Shown: positions 17,831 through 26,750, numbered from the stretch's first letter. The stretch is DNA of 64,000 bases from Streptomyces cyaneofuscatus (GCF_000718135.1 NZ_JOEM01000036.1:1-64000), one strand, 5' to 3'. The notes: generated by a model from the letters alone, not told the origin. Translations and numbers: made by a program.

Positions 17831-19045
17831 TCAGGCGAGTACCGCGAGCGGGTCGTCCAGGACCGGCTGCCAGGCCAGTTCGGCCGCGCCGACCAGGCTG
17901 TTGTGGGTCAGGGTGCAGGGCAGGATCGGCACGCTGCCGCTGCGACCCCAGAGACTCCGGTCGGCGACCACGGCCCGCAGCCGCTCCGGGTCCGCCTCCA
18001 GCAGGTCGCGGTGGAGCCCGCCGAGGATGATCCGGTCCGGGTTGAGGATGTTGACGAGCCCGGCGAGGCCCAGGCCCAGACGGTCGATCAGCGCCTCGGC
18101 GGCGTTACGTACGTCGGCGTCCTCGTACTCCGTACGCAGCAGGTCCCCGGCCTGCTTGAGGAGCGACTCCTCCGGGCCCGGGTCGCGGCGCGCGGTGGTG
18201 AGGAAGGCGAGCGGGTCGGTCTCCACGTCGAGGCAGCCGCGGCCGCCGCAGTGACAGGGCCGCCCCTCGGGGTTCACGGTGAGGTGGCCCACCTCCAGCG
18301 CGAGCCCTGAACTCCCGCTGTGCAGGCGGCCGTCGAGCACCAGGGCCCCGCCGACGCCCCGGTGGCCGGTGGCGACGCAGAGGAGGTGCTGGGCGCCGCG
18401 TCCGGCGCCGTGCCGGTGCTCGGCCAGCGCGGTGAGGTTGACGTCGTTGCCGGTGAAGGCGGGTCCGGTGATGCCCGCGTCCCGGACACAGGCGGCGAAG
18501 ATGTCGCGGACCGGCGAGCCCGCGGGCCAGGCGAGGTGCAGCGGGTTGAGCGCGGTGCCCTCGGGTTCGGCGACCGCCGACGGCACGGCGAGCCCGGCAC
18601 CGACGCAGCGCAGCCCGGTCTCCCGCAGCAGCTGCGACCCCGCGGCCACGACCTCGCCGAGCACCTGCGCGGGGTCGGCCATCACCGCGACGCAGCCCGG
18701 CGATGTGGCGACGATCCGGCCGCCGAGCCCCACAAGTGCGGCCCGGAAGCCGTCGGCGTGGACCTGGGCGGCGAGGACGACGGGCCCGTCCTCCAGGACG
18801 GAGAGCCGGTGCGAGGGGCGGCCCTGCGAACCGGCCGCGGAACCGGGGCTGGAGTCGACCCGGATCAGCCCGAGCGCCTCCAGCTCCGCGGCGACCGCCC
18901 CGGCGGTGGCCCGGGTGACGCCGAGCTCGGAGGTGAGGACGGCGCGCGTGGGGGCGCGCCCGGTGTGGACCAGTTCCAGTGCGGGCCCGAGCGCACTGCG
19001 GCCCCTCTCCAACTTCGTCCGGGTGGTGGTCGCCTTGCCGTTCAT
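17831..19045 (-). CDS. ROK-family transcriptional regulator (NagC/XylR type)
   Basis: 404 aa. The N-terminal winged helix-turn-helix (residues ~15-75) contains TSELGVTRATAGAVAAELEA; the ROK domain follows with the glycine-rich GVGGALVLDGRLHSGSSGLA and the zinc motif CHCGGRGCLDVE. The kinase ATP signature is weak, as expected of regulators. Such proteins repress sugar or sugar-transport genes and are released by a sugar ligand. It is divergent from an MFS transporter whose promoter overlaps an AACTAAACAAA-type half site, the operator sequence expected for this family. The start ATG at 19045 is supported by the N-terminal basic HTH lead-in. Confidence 0.88.
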   Translation of the reverse strand: MNGKATTTRTKLERGRSALGPALELVHTGRAPTRAVLTSELGVTRATAGAVAAELEALGLIRVDSSPGSAAGSQGRPSHRLSVLEDGPVVLAAQVHADGFRAALVGLGGRIVATSPGCVAVMADPAQVLGEVVAAGSQLLRETGLRCVGAGLAVPSAVAEPEGTALNPLHLAWPAGSPVRDIFAACVRDAGITGPAFTGNDVNLTALAEHRHGAGRGAQHLLCVATGHRGVGGALVLDGRLHSGSSGLALEVGHLTVNPEGRPCHCGGRGCLDVETDPLAFLTTARRDPGPEESLLKQAGDLLRTEYEDADVRNAAEALIDRLGLGLAGLVNILNPDRIILGGLHRDLLEADPERLRAVVADRSLWGRSGSVPILPCTLTHNSLVGAAELAWQPVLDDPLAVLA

Positions 19046-19130
19046 GAGGGCGAGTCTCCCATGATCCGGAGGTGTCACGGACGCCGAGGGAGCCCGCCGG
19101 GACGGGGAGAACCCGCCCCCGTCAGCCATG

Positions 19131-19186
19131 TTGCGCCCGCCCTCCACCCACCCCTATGCTGAGTTTGTGCCGCAACTAAACAAACT
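19131..19186 (+). promoter_or_regulatory. promoter with overlapping ROK-type operator
   Basis: A -35-like ttgcgc (19131-19136) and -10-like tatgct (19155-19160) are separated by 18 bp. An inverted repeat agtttgt (19162-19168)/acaaact (19180-19186) overlaps the expected transcription start, and the right half extends leftward as caactaaacaaact, the ROK operator half-site pattern. A repressor here would block initiation of the MFS gene. Confidence 0.6.
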
Positions 19187-20399
19187 GCGGACGGCCCTAC
19201 CGGGGGGACCTGGCGGAGACACCGCCCCACCCTCGCCGGCCCGCCTCCGTACCGCGCTGACCGTGTTCTTCGCCCTCGATGGCTTCCTCTTCGCCGGCTG
19301 GGTGGTCCGTATCCCGGCCATCAAGCAGCAGACGGGCGCCTCCGCCTCCACCCTCGGCCTCGCCCTGCTCGGCGTCTCCGCGGGCGCCGTGATCACCATG
19401 ATGCTCACCGGCCGGCTCTGCCGCCGCTACGGCAGCCACGCCGTGACCGTGGCCTGCGGGGTGCTGCTCCCGCTGAGCATCGCCCTGCCCGCGCAGACCC
19501 ATTCGGCGCTCTCGCTCGGCCTGGTCCTGCTGGTCTTCGGAGCGGCGTACGGCGGGATGAACGTGGCGATGAACAGCGCCGCCGTCGACCTGGTCGCCGA
19601 ACTCCGCCGGCCGGTGATGCCGAGCTTCCACGCCGCGTTCAGCCTCGGCGGCATGGTCGGTGCCGGACTCGGCGGGCTGGTCGCGGGCGGCCTCTCCGCC
19701 TCGACGCACCTGTTCCTGCTGGCCGGCGTCGGCCTGCTCGTCACGGCGTTCGCGGGGCCCGCGCTGCTGCGCAACCGCCCGGCCCGCACGGCGCCCGAAG
19801 CGCACACGCCCCAGAGCCAGTCCCAGCGGCAGCCCCAGCGGAAACTCGACCCGCGGGCCCGCCGGATCGTCGTGCTGTTCGGCGTGATCGCCCTCTGCAC
19901 GGCGTACGGGGAAGGCGCGCTCGCCGACTGGGGCGCACTCCACCTGGAGCAGGACCTCGACGCCCATCCGGGCCTCGCCGCCGCCGGGTACGCGCTGTTC
20001 GCCCTGACGATGACCATCGGCAGGCTCACCGGGACGCTGCTGCTGGAACGGCTCGGCCAGACCCGCACCCTGGTCCTCGGCGGTGCGGTCGCCGCGGCCG
20101 GGATGCTGCTGGGCGCACTGGCGCCGACCGCCTGGCTCGCGCTGGCCGGGTTCGCGGTCACCGGCCTGGGGCTGGCCAACATCTTCCCGGTCGCCGTGGG
20201 CCGGGCCGGCGAACTGGCCGGACCGAGCGGGGTGGCCGCCGCCTCGACGCTGGGCTACGGCGGCATGCTGCTGGGCCCGCCCGCGATCGGCTTCCTGGCC
20301 GACTGGTTCTCGCTGCCGATCGCCCTGACGACCGTGGCCCTGCTGGCCGCGGCGGCTGCCGCCCTGGGGTACGGGGCCCGCAACGCGACGCACGCCTGA
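19167..20399 (+). CDS. MFS transporter
   Basis: About 410 aa with 12 predicted membrane helices. Seen: FFALDGFLFAGWVVRIPAIK in the first helix, TLGLALLGVSAGAVITMMLT, the loop-2-like signature GRLCRRYGSHAVT, GAAYGGMNVAMNSAAVDLVA, and FSLGGMVGAGLGGLVAGGLS. The pairing with a divergent ROK regulator points to sugar or sugar-derivative transport; no substrate motif is visible. The GTG at 19167 coincides with the position expected for the transcription start, so the message may be leaderless. A GTG near 19260 would remove ~31 disordered residues and begin just before helix 1. Confidence 0.85.
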   Translation: MPQLNKLRTALPGGPGGDTAPPSPARLRTALTVFFALDGFLFAGWVVRIPAIKQQTGASASTLGLALLGVSAGAVITMMLTGRLCRRYGSHAVTVACGVLLPLSIALPAQTHSALSLGLVLLVFGAAYGGMNVAMNSAAVDLVAELRRPVMPSFHAAFSLGGMVGAGLGGLVAGGLSASTHLFLLAGVGLLVTAFAGPALLRNRPARTAPEAHTPQSQSQRQPQRKLDPRARRIVVLFGVIALCTAYGEGALADWGALHLEQDLDAHPGLAAAGYALFALTMTIGRLTGTLLLERLGQTRTLVLGGAVAAAGMLLGALAPTAWLALAGFAVTGLGLANIFPVAVGRAGELAGPSGVAAASTLGYGGMLLGPPAIGFLADWFSLPIALTTVALLAAAAAALGYGARNATHA

Positions 20400-20483
20400 G
20401 CGGGCCGACCCACCCGGGCCGTCCGCGCACCCCCGGGCCGCCTCCACCCTCAGGCCGCCCGCACCCCCTGGCACAATCCGGCC

Positions 20484-21266
20484 ATGGAGATCACCGAGTA
20501 CATCGCATCCCTGTCCGAGGAAGGGCGGCTCCTCGCGGCGGCCGCCGAACAGGCGGGCCCCGGGGCCTCGGTCCCGACCTGTCCCGGCTGGCAGATACGC
20601 CACCTGCTGCGCCACACCGGCATGGTGCACCGCTGGGCGGCAGAGCTCATCACCGAGGGCCACACCACACCCCAGCCCGACGGCGGAGAGCCGGACCTCG
20701 ACGGCGAGGAACTCCTCGACTGGTTCCGGGCGGGCCACCGCCATCTGGTCCGGTCACTGAAGGCCGCCCCCGCCGACCTGAACTGCTGGACCTTCATGCC
20801 CGCCCCCTCCCCGCTCGCGTTCTGGTCCCGCCGCCAGCTGCACGAGACGACCGTGCACCGGGTGGACGCGGAGTCGGCGCTCGGCGGACCGCTGACGTCG
20901 GTCGACGCCGACCGGGCGGCCGACGGCATCGACGAACTCCTGGCCGGCTTCCACGCCCGCCCCAAGAGCCGGGTGCGCTCCTCGGTCCCGCGCACGCTGC
21001 GGGTGCGGGCCGTGGACACGGACGCGGTGTGGACCGTACGGATCTCGGACGAGCCGCCGCAGACCGTACGTACGCCCGCCGGGGCGGGGGCCGGGTCGGC
21101 CGGCAACCAGGACGGCGGCGACGACCGCGTGGACTGCGAGCTGAGCGGGACGGCGGAGGGGCTCTACCTCACGCTCTGGAACCGCCTGCCGCTCGCCGCC
21201 GTGACTCTGCGCGGCGACCGCTCGGTGGCGAGGCTCTGGACGGACAACTCCGCGGTCACCTGGTGA
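20484..21266 (+). CDS. maleylpyruvate isomerase-family mycothiol-dependent enzyme
   Basis: 260 aa of the DinB/MDMPI fold. The signature VPTCPGWQIRHLLRHTGMVH, with metal-ligand histidines, is near residues 31-50, and FWSRRQLHETTVHRVDAESA supplies the second conserved histidine pair. A C-terminal MDMPI_C domain (LRVRAVDTDAVWTVRI, VDCELSGTAEGLYLTLWNRL) completes it. Family members use mycothiol as thiol cofactor for isomerisation or detoxification; the substrate here is unknown. ATG start at 20484, following the MFS gene by 84 bp on the same strand. Confidence 0.83.
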   Translation: MEITEYIASLSEEGRLLAAAAEQAGPGASVPTCPGWQIRHLLRHTGMVHRWAAELITEGHTTPQPDGGEPDLDGEELLDWFRAGHRHLVRSLKAAPADLNCWTFMPAPSPLAFWSRRQLHETTVHRVDAESALGGPLTSVDADRAADGIDELLAGFHARPKSRVRSSVPRTLRVRAVDTDAVWTVRISDEPPQTVRTPAGAGAGSAGNQDGGDDRVDCELSGTAEGLYLTLWNRLPLAAVTLRGDRSVARLWTDNSAVTW

Positions 21267-21395
21267 ACTCGGGCGGCGGACGCGGAGCTTGTGGTGCGGG
21301 GGCCGACGCGGGGGCCGGGCGTGGGGGCTGAGTGCGGTTGCCGGACGCGGGCCGCACGCTTGCCGGGAGCGCGACGGGCCTGTGACACTGCGGCC

Positions 21396-21710
21396 ATGGG
21401 GGAACGGCGGACGCAGGCGGAGCGGGACGCGATGACGGTCGAGATCGGCTATGCGCTGGTCAGCTCCGCCGTACTGGCCGCCCTCACCTTCGCGGCGGCC
21501 TCAGCACCCGCCCTCCTCCTCTTCGACCTCGGCCGCACAGCGCGGACGGTGGTCCTCGGCCTCGCCACCGCGGCCGCCGTACTGGCCTTCGTCGCGAGGG
21601 TCGTCCATGTCCTGTGGCGCTTTCCGCGGCGGGAGGGCCGCCGCCTGGACGGCCCGGCCCCAGCCCCGGACAGGGCGGGCCGCTCCGGCTCCGCCGACTC
21701 CGCAACGTAG
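21396..21710 (+). CDS. small two-TM membrane protein
   Basis: 104 aa. MGERRTQAERDAMTVEIGYA leads into two membrane helices (LVSSAVLAALTFAAASAPAL near residues 22-41; TVVLGLATAAAVLAFVARVV near 50-70), then an arginine-rich cytoplasmic tail WRFPRREGRRLDGP. The layout fits an uncharacterised Streptomyces small membrane family. Start at the ATG giving this conserved N-terminus. No functional motif. Confidence 0.65.
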   Translation: MGERRTQAERDAMTVEIGYALVSSAVLAALTFAAASAPALLLFDLGRTARTVVLGLATAAAVLAFVARVVHVLWRFPRREGRRLDGPAPAPDRAGRSGSADSAT

Positions 21711-21731
21711 AGGGGGCGGGCGTCCCGCGAT

Positions 21732-22451
21732 TCAGCCTGCGGCCGGGCTCCCGCGCAGACCGACCGAGCGGGCGAGCTCCCCCGCCGCCTGCCGGAAGAG
21801 CTGCTCGCGCGCCTCGACCATCCGGTTGAACTGGCCGAATATCTCGAACGAGATCAGGCCGAAGAGCTGGGCCCAGGCGGCCACGAGGGCCGGGGCGACG
21901 GCAGGCGGCAGGTCCGGGGCGATGTCGGCGGCGATCCGCTCGGCCTCGGCGCGCAGCTCCGCCGCGAGTGGCGGCACCGCCAGCCCGTCCTCCCGGAACG
22001 CGTCGCGGATGAGACCGATGAGGACCATGCCGACCCGGGAGGCGGGGCCCACCGTGTCCATGGGGGCGCTGTAGCCGGGGACGGGTGAGCCGTAGATCAG
22101 GGCGTACTCGTGGGGGTGAGCGAGCGCCCACTCCCGTACGGCACCGGCCACGGCGACCCAGCGGTCGGCGTACGGGGCGGGGCGCGGGCGGGCCCGGTCG
22201 GCGGTGGCGCGGGCGGTCTCCGCGGCCTCACCGACGGCGTCGTACGCGTCGACGATCAGCGCGGTGAGGAGGTCGTCGCGGCTGGGGAAGTAGCGATAGA
22301 GCGCCGAGGAGGCCATACCCAGCTCGCGGGCGACGGCGCGCAGGGAGAGCTTGGCCGCGCCCTCCGCCGCCAGCTGTTTCCTGGCCTCGTCCTTGATGGC
22401 GGCGGTCACTTCGATGCGGGCGCGCTCCCTGGCCCCTCGGATGGTGCTCAT
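21732..22451 (-). CDS. TetR/AcrR-family regulator
   Basis: 239 aa. The N-terminal TetR HTH has SLRAVARELGMASSALYRYF followed by PSRDDLLTALIVDAYDAVGE (residues ~35-75). The C-terminal ligand domain contains VREWALAHPHEYALIYGSPV, characteristic of the WHG-type TetR C-terminal domain. It is divergent from a deazaflavin-dependent nitroreductase, and the intervening DNA holds four gagagcNNNgctctc-like sites, so it is probably the local repressor of that gene and of itself. The ATG at 22451 gives the expected lead-in MSTIRGARERARIEVTAAIK. Confidence 0.88.
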   Translation of the reverse strand: MSTIRGARERARIEVTAAIKDEARKQLAAEGAAKLSLRAVARELGMASSALYRYFPSRDDLLTALIVDAYDAVGEAAETARATADRARPRPAPYADRWVAVAGAVREWALAHPHEYALIYGSPVPGYSAPMDTVGPASRVGMVLIGLIRDAFREDGLAVPPLAAELRAEAERIAADIAPDLPPAVAPALVAAWAQLFGLISFEIFGQFNRMVEAREQLFRQAAGELARSVGLRGSPAAG

Positions 22452-22492
22452 GGCCGTCAGTCTGCCACGCGTTCAGAGCACCGAACAACAAC

Positions 22493-22600
22493 GAGAGCAG
22501 TGCTCTTGCTTTTGAGCGCCGACCTCCTGCACACTGATCTCAAGCGAGAGCACCGCTCTCTCATTGAGAGCACCGCTCTCATAACGGAAGCACCGCTCTC
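22493..22600. promoter_or_regulatory. four-site palindromic operator array (TetR type)
   Basis: Four 15-bp sites. 22493-22507 is gagagcagtgctctt; 22546-22560 and 22566-22580 are both gagagcaccgctctc (perfect 6-bp arms); 22586-22600 is ggaagcaccgctctc. The last three are spaced exactly 20 bp start to start, placing them on the same DNA face. They lie between the divergent TetR and nitroreductase genes. Confidence 0.75.
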
Positions 22601-22665
22601 TCACCGCCACCGGGATCATCCCGTCACGCCCCCGCCACCGCCCCGCCCCGTCCCTGGGAGTCACC

Positions 22666-23127
22666 ATGTCGCAGCAGCCGCAGCCGTACTACCTCCGGGC
22701 CGGCGCAACCGCCACCCGCCTCAACAACGTCATCGGCCGGCTCGCCCGGCACGGCATCAGCCTCATGGGCTCCGCCGAGATGTCGGTACGGGGACGCACG
22801 AGCGGCCGGATGCAGCGCATCCCCGTCAACCCGCACCCCTACGAAGGCGCCCAGTACCTCGTCTCCGCCCGCGGCCACTCCCAGTGGGTGCGCAACATGC
22901 GCGTCGCGGGCGGCGGCGAGCTGCGAGTGGGACGCAGAACCCGGGTCTTCACCGCCGTGGAGATCGCCGACGACGCACAGAAGGCACGCATCCTCCGCGC
23001 TTACCTGAAGCGGTGGGGCTGGGAGGTCAACCAGTACTTCCAGGGCGTCACCGCGAAATCCACGGACGCCGAACTCCTGGCCGCCGGCCCGGACCACCCG
23101 GTCTTCCGCATCACCTTCGAGAGCTGA
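22666..23127 (+). CDS. nitroreductase-family deazaflavin (F420)-dependent oxidoreductase
   Basis: 153 aa of the DUF385/Ddn split-barrel family that uses coenzyme F420. Motifs: LARHGISLMGSAEMSVRGRT, SGRMQRIPVNPHPYEGAQYL, VSARGHSQWVRNMRVAGGGE and LRAYLKRWGWEVNQYFQG. Substrate unknown; members reduce quinones or nitro compounds. The gene sits behind the four-site operator array and is presumably controlled by the divergent TetR protein. Its last 17 bases overlap the convergent hydrolase gene. Confidence 0.85.
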   Translation: MSQQPQPYYLRAGATATRLNNVIGRLARHGISLMGSAEMSVRGRTSGRMQRIPVNPHPYEGAQYLVSARGHSQWVRNMRVAGGGELRVGRRTRVFTAVEIADDAQKARILRAYLKRWGWEVNQYFQGVTAKSTDAELLAAGPDHPVFRITFES

Positions 23128-23776
23128 CCGTGCCGAGCAGCTCCGCCACCAGGTCCACCACGAGCGCGGGCCGGGACACGAACGGCGAATGGCCCGTCGG
23201 CCACTCCCGTACGGCGGTGCAGCGGGCGGCGAGCGTCCGTTGCAGGGCGGGGTCGATCGCCCGGTCCCCGGCGCAGACGACATAGGTCGAGGGGATCAGC
23301 TTCCAGCTGTGGTGCTCGGGGATCCCCCGCCCGCACCCCGGGGCCTGCGGCCGCAACAGGCCGACCGCGCGGGCGGCGAGAGGCCCGGGGCAGTCGTCGT
23401 AGAGGACATAGGCCGCCCGGCCGGGATCCAGACGTGTCGTACCGTCGGGCCCCTCCCCAGGCACGACAGCGTCACGCAGCTGCGAGGAGGTCCCGCCGAG
23501 AGCGGCCGCGCTCTCGCCCACGTCCGGCACGAAGGCCGCGAGGTAGACGAGATGGCGCGCTCCCCGTACGCCGGTGATCACCGACCCGCCGTAGGAGTGG
23601 CCGAGCAGGAGCGGAGGCCGGTCCAGCGCGTCGACGGCGGCCTGGACCGCTGCCGTGTCGGCGGCCAGGGAGCCCCGGTGGAGCTCGGGGACCACCGCCT
23701 CGAACCCCGCCGCCCGCAGGCCGTCCGCGACCGGGCCGAAGTGCTCGGGCCGGTGGTAGAGGCCATGGACGAGCAC
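23111..23776 (-). CDS. alpha/beta hydrolase
   Basis: About 221 aa from a GTG at 23776. VLVHGLYHRPEHFGPVADGL gives the oxyanion HG motif, LLLGHSYGGSVITGV the nucleophile elbow G-H-S-Y-G, VVCAGDRAIDPALQRTLAAR the acid loop, and REWPTGHSPFVSRPALVVD the catalytic histidine. This resembles AB_hydrolase_1 / salicylate-esterase-like proteins. The start is uncertain: the GTG opens directly on the first strand and has no good ribosome site, and the frame remains open upstream into the 3' end of the reductase gene, so a CTG at 23818 or coupling to that gene is possible. Likely co-transcribed with it. Confidence 0.72.
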   Translation of the reverse strand: MLVHGLYHRPEHFGPVADGLRAAGFEAVVPELHRGSLAADTAAVQAAVDALDRPPLLLGHSYGGSVITGVRGARHLVYLAAFVPDVGESAAALGGTSSQLRDAVVPGEGPDGTTRLDPGRAAYVLYDDCPGPLAARAVGLLRPQAPGCGRGIPEHHSWKLIPSTYVVCAGDRAIDPALQRTLAARCTAVREWPTGHSPFVSRPALVVDLVAELLGTVSSRR

Positions 23777-23814
23777 TGCCGCGGCCCGGCCGCCCAGACC
23801 CCTCGCCGCGTCGC

Positions 23815-25032
23815 TCAGCGGTCCATCGCGCTCAACGCCCGCTGCGCCAGCGGGTGCGTACGGACCAGCTCGGCCAGCGACGTCGTGCCCCGGGTGATCC
23901 CCGCGAACGCCTTCCAGGCCGGCCGGAAGCCGGTCAGCACCGCGTGCAGCACCCCCGGGCGGCGCTCGAACAGCTTCAGCATGCGGCGGCCGACGCCCAT
24001 CTCCACGCCGAGACCGGCCTTGATGGCGAAGGCGTAGTTGAGGGCCTGGCGGCGGGCGTCCACCGCGTCGTGCGCCTCGGCGATCCTGACGGCCCATTCG
24101 CCCGCGAGCCGGCCCGAGCGCAGCGCGAAGGAGATGCCCTCCCGGGTCCACGGCTCCAGGAGGCCCGCCGCGTCGCCGCAGACCACGACCCGGCCGCGCG
24201 AGAGCGGCGAGTCGTCGCTGCGGCAGCGGGTCAGATGGCCCGAGGAGATGGACGGCTCGAACCCGGCGAGGCCGAGGCGGGCGATGAAGTCCTCCAGATA
24301 CCGCTTGGTGCCCGCGCCGTCGCCGCGCGCCGAGATCACCCCGACGGTCAGCGTGTCGCCCTTGGGGAAGACCCAGCCGTAACTGCCGGGCATCGGGCCC
24401 CAGTCGATGAGCACCCGGCCCGCCCAGTCCTCCGCAACCGTCGCCGGAACGGGGATCTCCGCCTCCAGGCCGAGGTCCACCTGGTCGAGCTTCACCCCGA
24501 CATGTGCTCCTATCCGGCCCGCGCTGCCGTCCGCCCCGACGACCGCCCGCGCCAGCACCGTCTCGCCACCGGCCAGCACCACGGCGACCGTACGCCGGTC
24601 GGGGACCGCGGGCCCGTGCTGCTCCACCCGCACCACCGAGACGCCGGTGCGCAGTTCGGCACCGGCCTTCTGCGCCTCCTCCACCAGCCCGGCGTCGAAC
24701 TCCGGGCGGTTGATGAGCCCGAAGAGCATGCGCCGGGATCGGCGGGTGCGGGCGAACTTCCCGTCGAGGGAGAAGGTGACCGCGTGGATACGGTCCTTCA
24801 GGGGCAGTTCGAACCCCGGCGGCAGAGCGTCCCGGGAGAACCCGATGATGCCGCCGCCACAGGTCTTGTAGCGCGGCAGTTCCGCCTTCTCCAGCAGGAG
24901 GACCTGCCGGCCCGCCACGGCTGCCGCGTACGCCGCCGATGCGCCGGCCGGTCCGGCGCCGACGACGACGACGTCCCACACCGCCGACGACTCTTCGTTT
25001 TCCCGCCCGGCGTCTGCGTTCTCGCTGCTCAC
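23815..25032 (-). CDS. geranylgeranyl reductase-family FAD-dependent oxidoreductase
   Basis: 405 aa. The N-terminal FAD site VVVVGAGPAGASAAYAAAVA (near residues 21-40) is followed by LLLEKAELPRYKTCGGGIIG, the family's PxxKxCGG motif. GDTLTVGVISARGDGAGTK and VVVCGDAAGLLEPWTREGIS (second FAD GD motif) follow. The family reduces isoprenoid double bonds (menaquinone side chain, archaeal and plant geranylgeranyl groups). In actinobacteria the likely role is isoprenoid or quinone saturation; the true substrate is unknown. A short polar leader (ENADAGRENEESS) precedes the Rossmann strand. Confidence 0.87.
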   Translation of the reverse strand: MSSENADAGRENEESSAVWDVVVVGAGPAGASAAYAAAVAGRQVLLLEKAELPRYKTCGGGIIGFSRDALPPGFELPLKDRIHAVTFSLDGKFARTRRSRRMLFGLINRPEFDAGLVEEAQKAGAELRTGVSVVRVEQHGPAVPDRRTVAVVLAGGETVLARAVVGADGSAGRIGAHVGVKLDQVDLGLEAEIPVPATVAEDWAGRVLIDWGPMPGSYGWVFPKGDTLTVGVISARGDGAGTKRYLEDFIARLGLAGFEPSISSGHLTRCRSDDSPLSRGRVVVCGDAAGLLEPWTREGISFALRSGRLAGEWAVRIAEAHDAVDARRQALNYAFAIKAGLGVEMGVGRRMLKLFERRPGVLHAVLTGFRPAWKAFAGITRGTTSLAELVRTHPLAQRALSAMDR

Positions 25033-25227
25033 GATGTGCTTCTGCTCCCGATCCGACCAGTGGCCCCAAGCTGCTCACGGCATCCTACGGCGCGTCCCGG
25101 CCGAGCCCCCCTGTGGGAGGATCGGCCATGATCTGTTCCTGTACGCGACACCGCATCCACGGTGTCGCCGACGGGCGCGTACACACCGTGCCCTCCCCAT
25201 AACGTCGCACCTACGAGGAGCGTGCCC

Positions 25228-26592
25228 ATGACCGCCCGCCCGATTTCCGAGACCGTCGCCTCGCTGATGCCCCGTGCGCGGGCGGAGCTCGCCGAGCTGG
25301 TCGCGTTCCCGTCGGTGGCGGACCCCGCGCAGTTCCCGAAGAGCGGGTGCGAGGCCGCGGCGAAGTGGGTCGCGGACGCCCTGCGCGCCGAGGACTTCAC
25401 GGACGTCGCCCTCCTCGACACCCCCGACGGCACGCAGTCGGTCTACGGCTACCTGCCCGGCCCGGAGGGTGCTCCGACCGTACTGCTCTACGCCCACTAC
25501 GACGTGCAGCCGCCGCTGGACGAGTCGGCGTGGCTCTCCCCGCCGTTCGAGCTGACCGAGCGCGACGGGCGCTGGTACGGCCGGGGTGCGGCGGACTGCA
25601 AGGGCGGGTTCATCATGCACCTGCTCGCGCTGCGCGCCCTCAAGGCGAACGGCGGTGTCCCGGTCTCGGTGAAGGTGATCGCCGAGGGTTCCGAGGAGCA
25701 GGGCACCGGCGGTCTGGAGCGGTACGCGGAGGCGCACCCGGAGCTGCTGGCGGCCGACACGATCGTCATCGGCGACACCGGGAACTTCCGGGTCGGGCTG
25801 CCGACGGTCACGGCGACGCTGCGCGGGATGACGATGCTGCGGGTGCAGCTCGACACCCTCGAAGGGAACCTGCACTCGGGACAGTTCGGCGGCGCCGCCC
25901 CCGACGCGCTGGCCGCGATGATCCAGCTGCTCGCCTCCCTGCGCGACGAGAACGGCACGACGACGGTCGACGGCCTGACCGGTGACGCGGACTGGGACGG
26001 ACTGCAGTACCCGGAGGCGGAGTTCCGGCAGGACGCCAAGGTGTTGGACGGCGTCGAGCTGATCGGTACGGGCACGGTCGCCGACCGGATCTGGGCGCGC
26101 CCCGCCGTCACCGTCATCGGCATCGACTGCCCGCCGGTCGTCGGCGCCACGCCGTCCGTGCAGGCGAGCGCCCGGGCCCAGATCAGCCTGCGGGTCCCGC
26201 CCGGCCACGACGCCGCCGAAGCGGCGAAGCTGCTCACCGCCCACCTGGAGTCGCGCGCCCCCTGGGGCGCGCGGGTGACGGTGGAGCAGGTGGGCCAGGG
26301 CCAGCCGTTCCGCGCGGACATGAGCAGCCCGGCGTACACGGCGATGGCGGCCGCGATGCGGGACGCCTACCCGGGCCAGGAGATGCAGTCCTCCGGCATG
26401 GGCGGCTCGATCCCGCTCTGCAACACCCTGGCGGGCCTGTACCCGGAGGCGGAGATCCTGCTCATCGGCCTGAGCGAGCCCGAGGCGCAGATCCACGCGG
26501 TGAACGAGAGCGTGTCGCCGGAGGAGCTGGAGCGGATGTCGGTCACCGAGGCGCTGTTCCTGCGCAACTACGCGGAGTCCAAGAAGGCCTGA
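25228..26592 (+). CDS. M20-family dipeptidase
   Basis: 454-aa zinc metallopeptidase. Metal-site motifs in order: LLYAHYDVQPP (H90, D92), GRGAADCKGGFIMHLLALRA (bridging aspartate ~123), IAEGSEEQGTGG (catalytic Glu and metal Glu, ~153-160), DTIVIGDTG (metal Asp) and EAQIHAVNESVSPEELERMS (final His). A dimerisation domain lies between ~210 and 320. Length matches actinobacterial M20 dipeptidases (DapE/carnosinase-like). The ATG at 25228 has gaggag upstream. A GC hairpin with a T-rich tail follows the stop. Confidence 0.9.
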   Translation: MTARPISETVASLMPRARAELAELVAFPSVADPAQFPKSGCEAAAKWVADALRAEDFTDVALLDTPDGTQSVYGYLPGPEGAPTVLLYAHYDVQPPLDESAWLSPPFELTERDGRWYGRGAADCKGGFIMHLLALRALKANGGVPVSVKVIAEGSEEQGTGGLERYAEAHPELLAADTIVIGDTGNFRVGLPTVTATLRGMTMLRVQLDTLEGNLHSGQFGGAAPDALAAMIQLLASLRDENGTTTVDGLTGDADWDGLQYPEAEFRQDAKVLDGVELIGTGTVADRIWARPAVTVIGIDCPPVVGATPSVQASARAQISLRVPPGHDAAEAAKLLTAHLESRAPWGARVTVEQVGQGQPFRADMSSPAYTAMAAAMRDAYPGQEMQSSGMGGSIPLCNTLAGLYPEAEILLIGLSEPEAQIHAVNESVSPEELERMSVTEALFLRNYAESKKA

Positions 26593-26649
26593 TCTCCCTC
26601 CAGCCCGCTTGACCTGCACTTTTCGCGGGCCGTGCGACTGATCAGCTGT

Positions 26650-26703
26650 CCGCACCCGGGCCACGGGCCGCCGAGCACGGCGTCCGTGACGGCCCGGGTG
26701 CGG
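26650..26703 (+). terminator. intrinsic terminator-like hairpin after dipeptidase
   Basis: Perfect 13-bp arms ccgcacccgggcc (26650-26662) and ggcccgggtgcgg (26691-26703), followed by tcttctt. The 28-base loop can itself pair. Position just downstream of the dipeptidase stop supports termination. Confidence 0.7.
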
Positions 26704-26750
26704 TCTTCTTCGCCATCCGCCCCCAACCGGGATGGGATGGAACGACAAGA

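Noticed and set aside
20484..25032. Terpene or carotenoid biosynthetic cluster around the geranylgeranyl reductase
   Set aside because: No prenyl synthase, cyclase or phytoene-type enzyme is nearby; neighbours are unrelated regulators and hydrolases.
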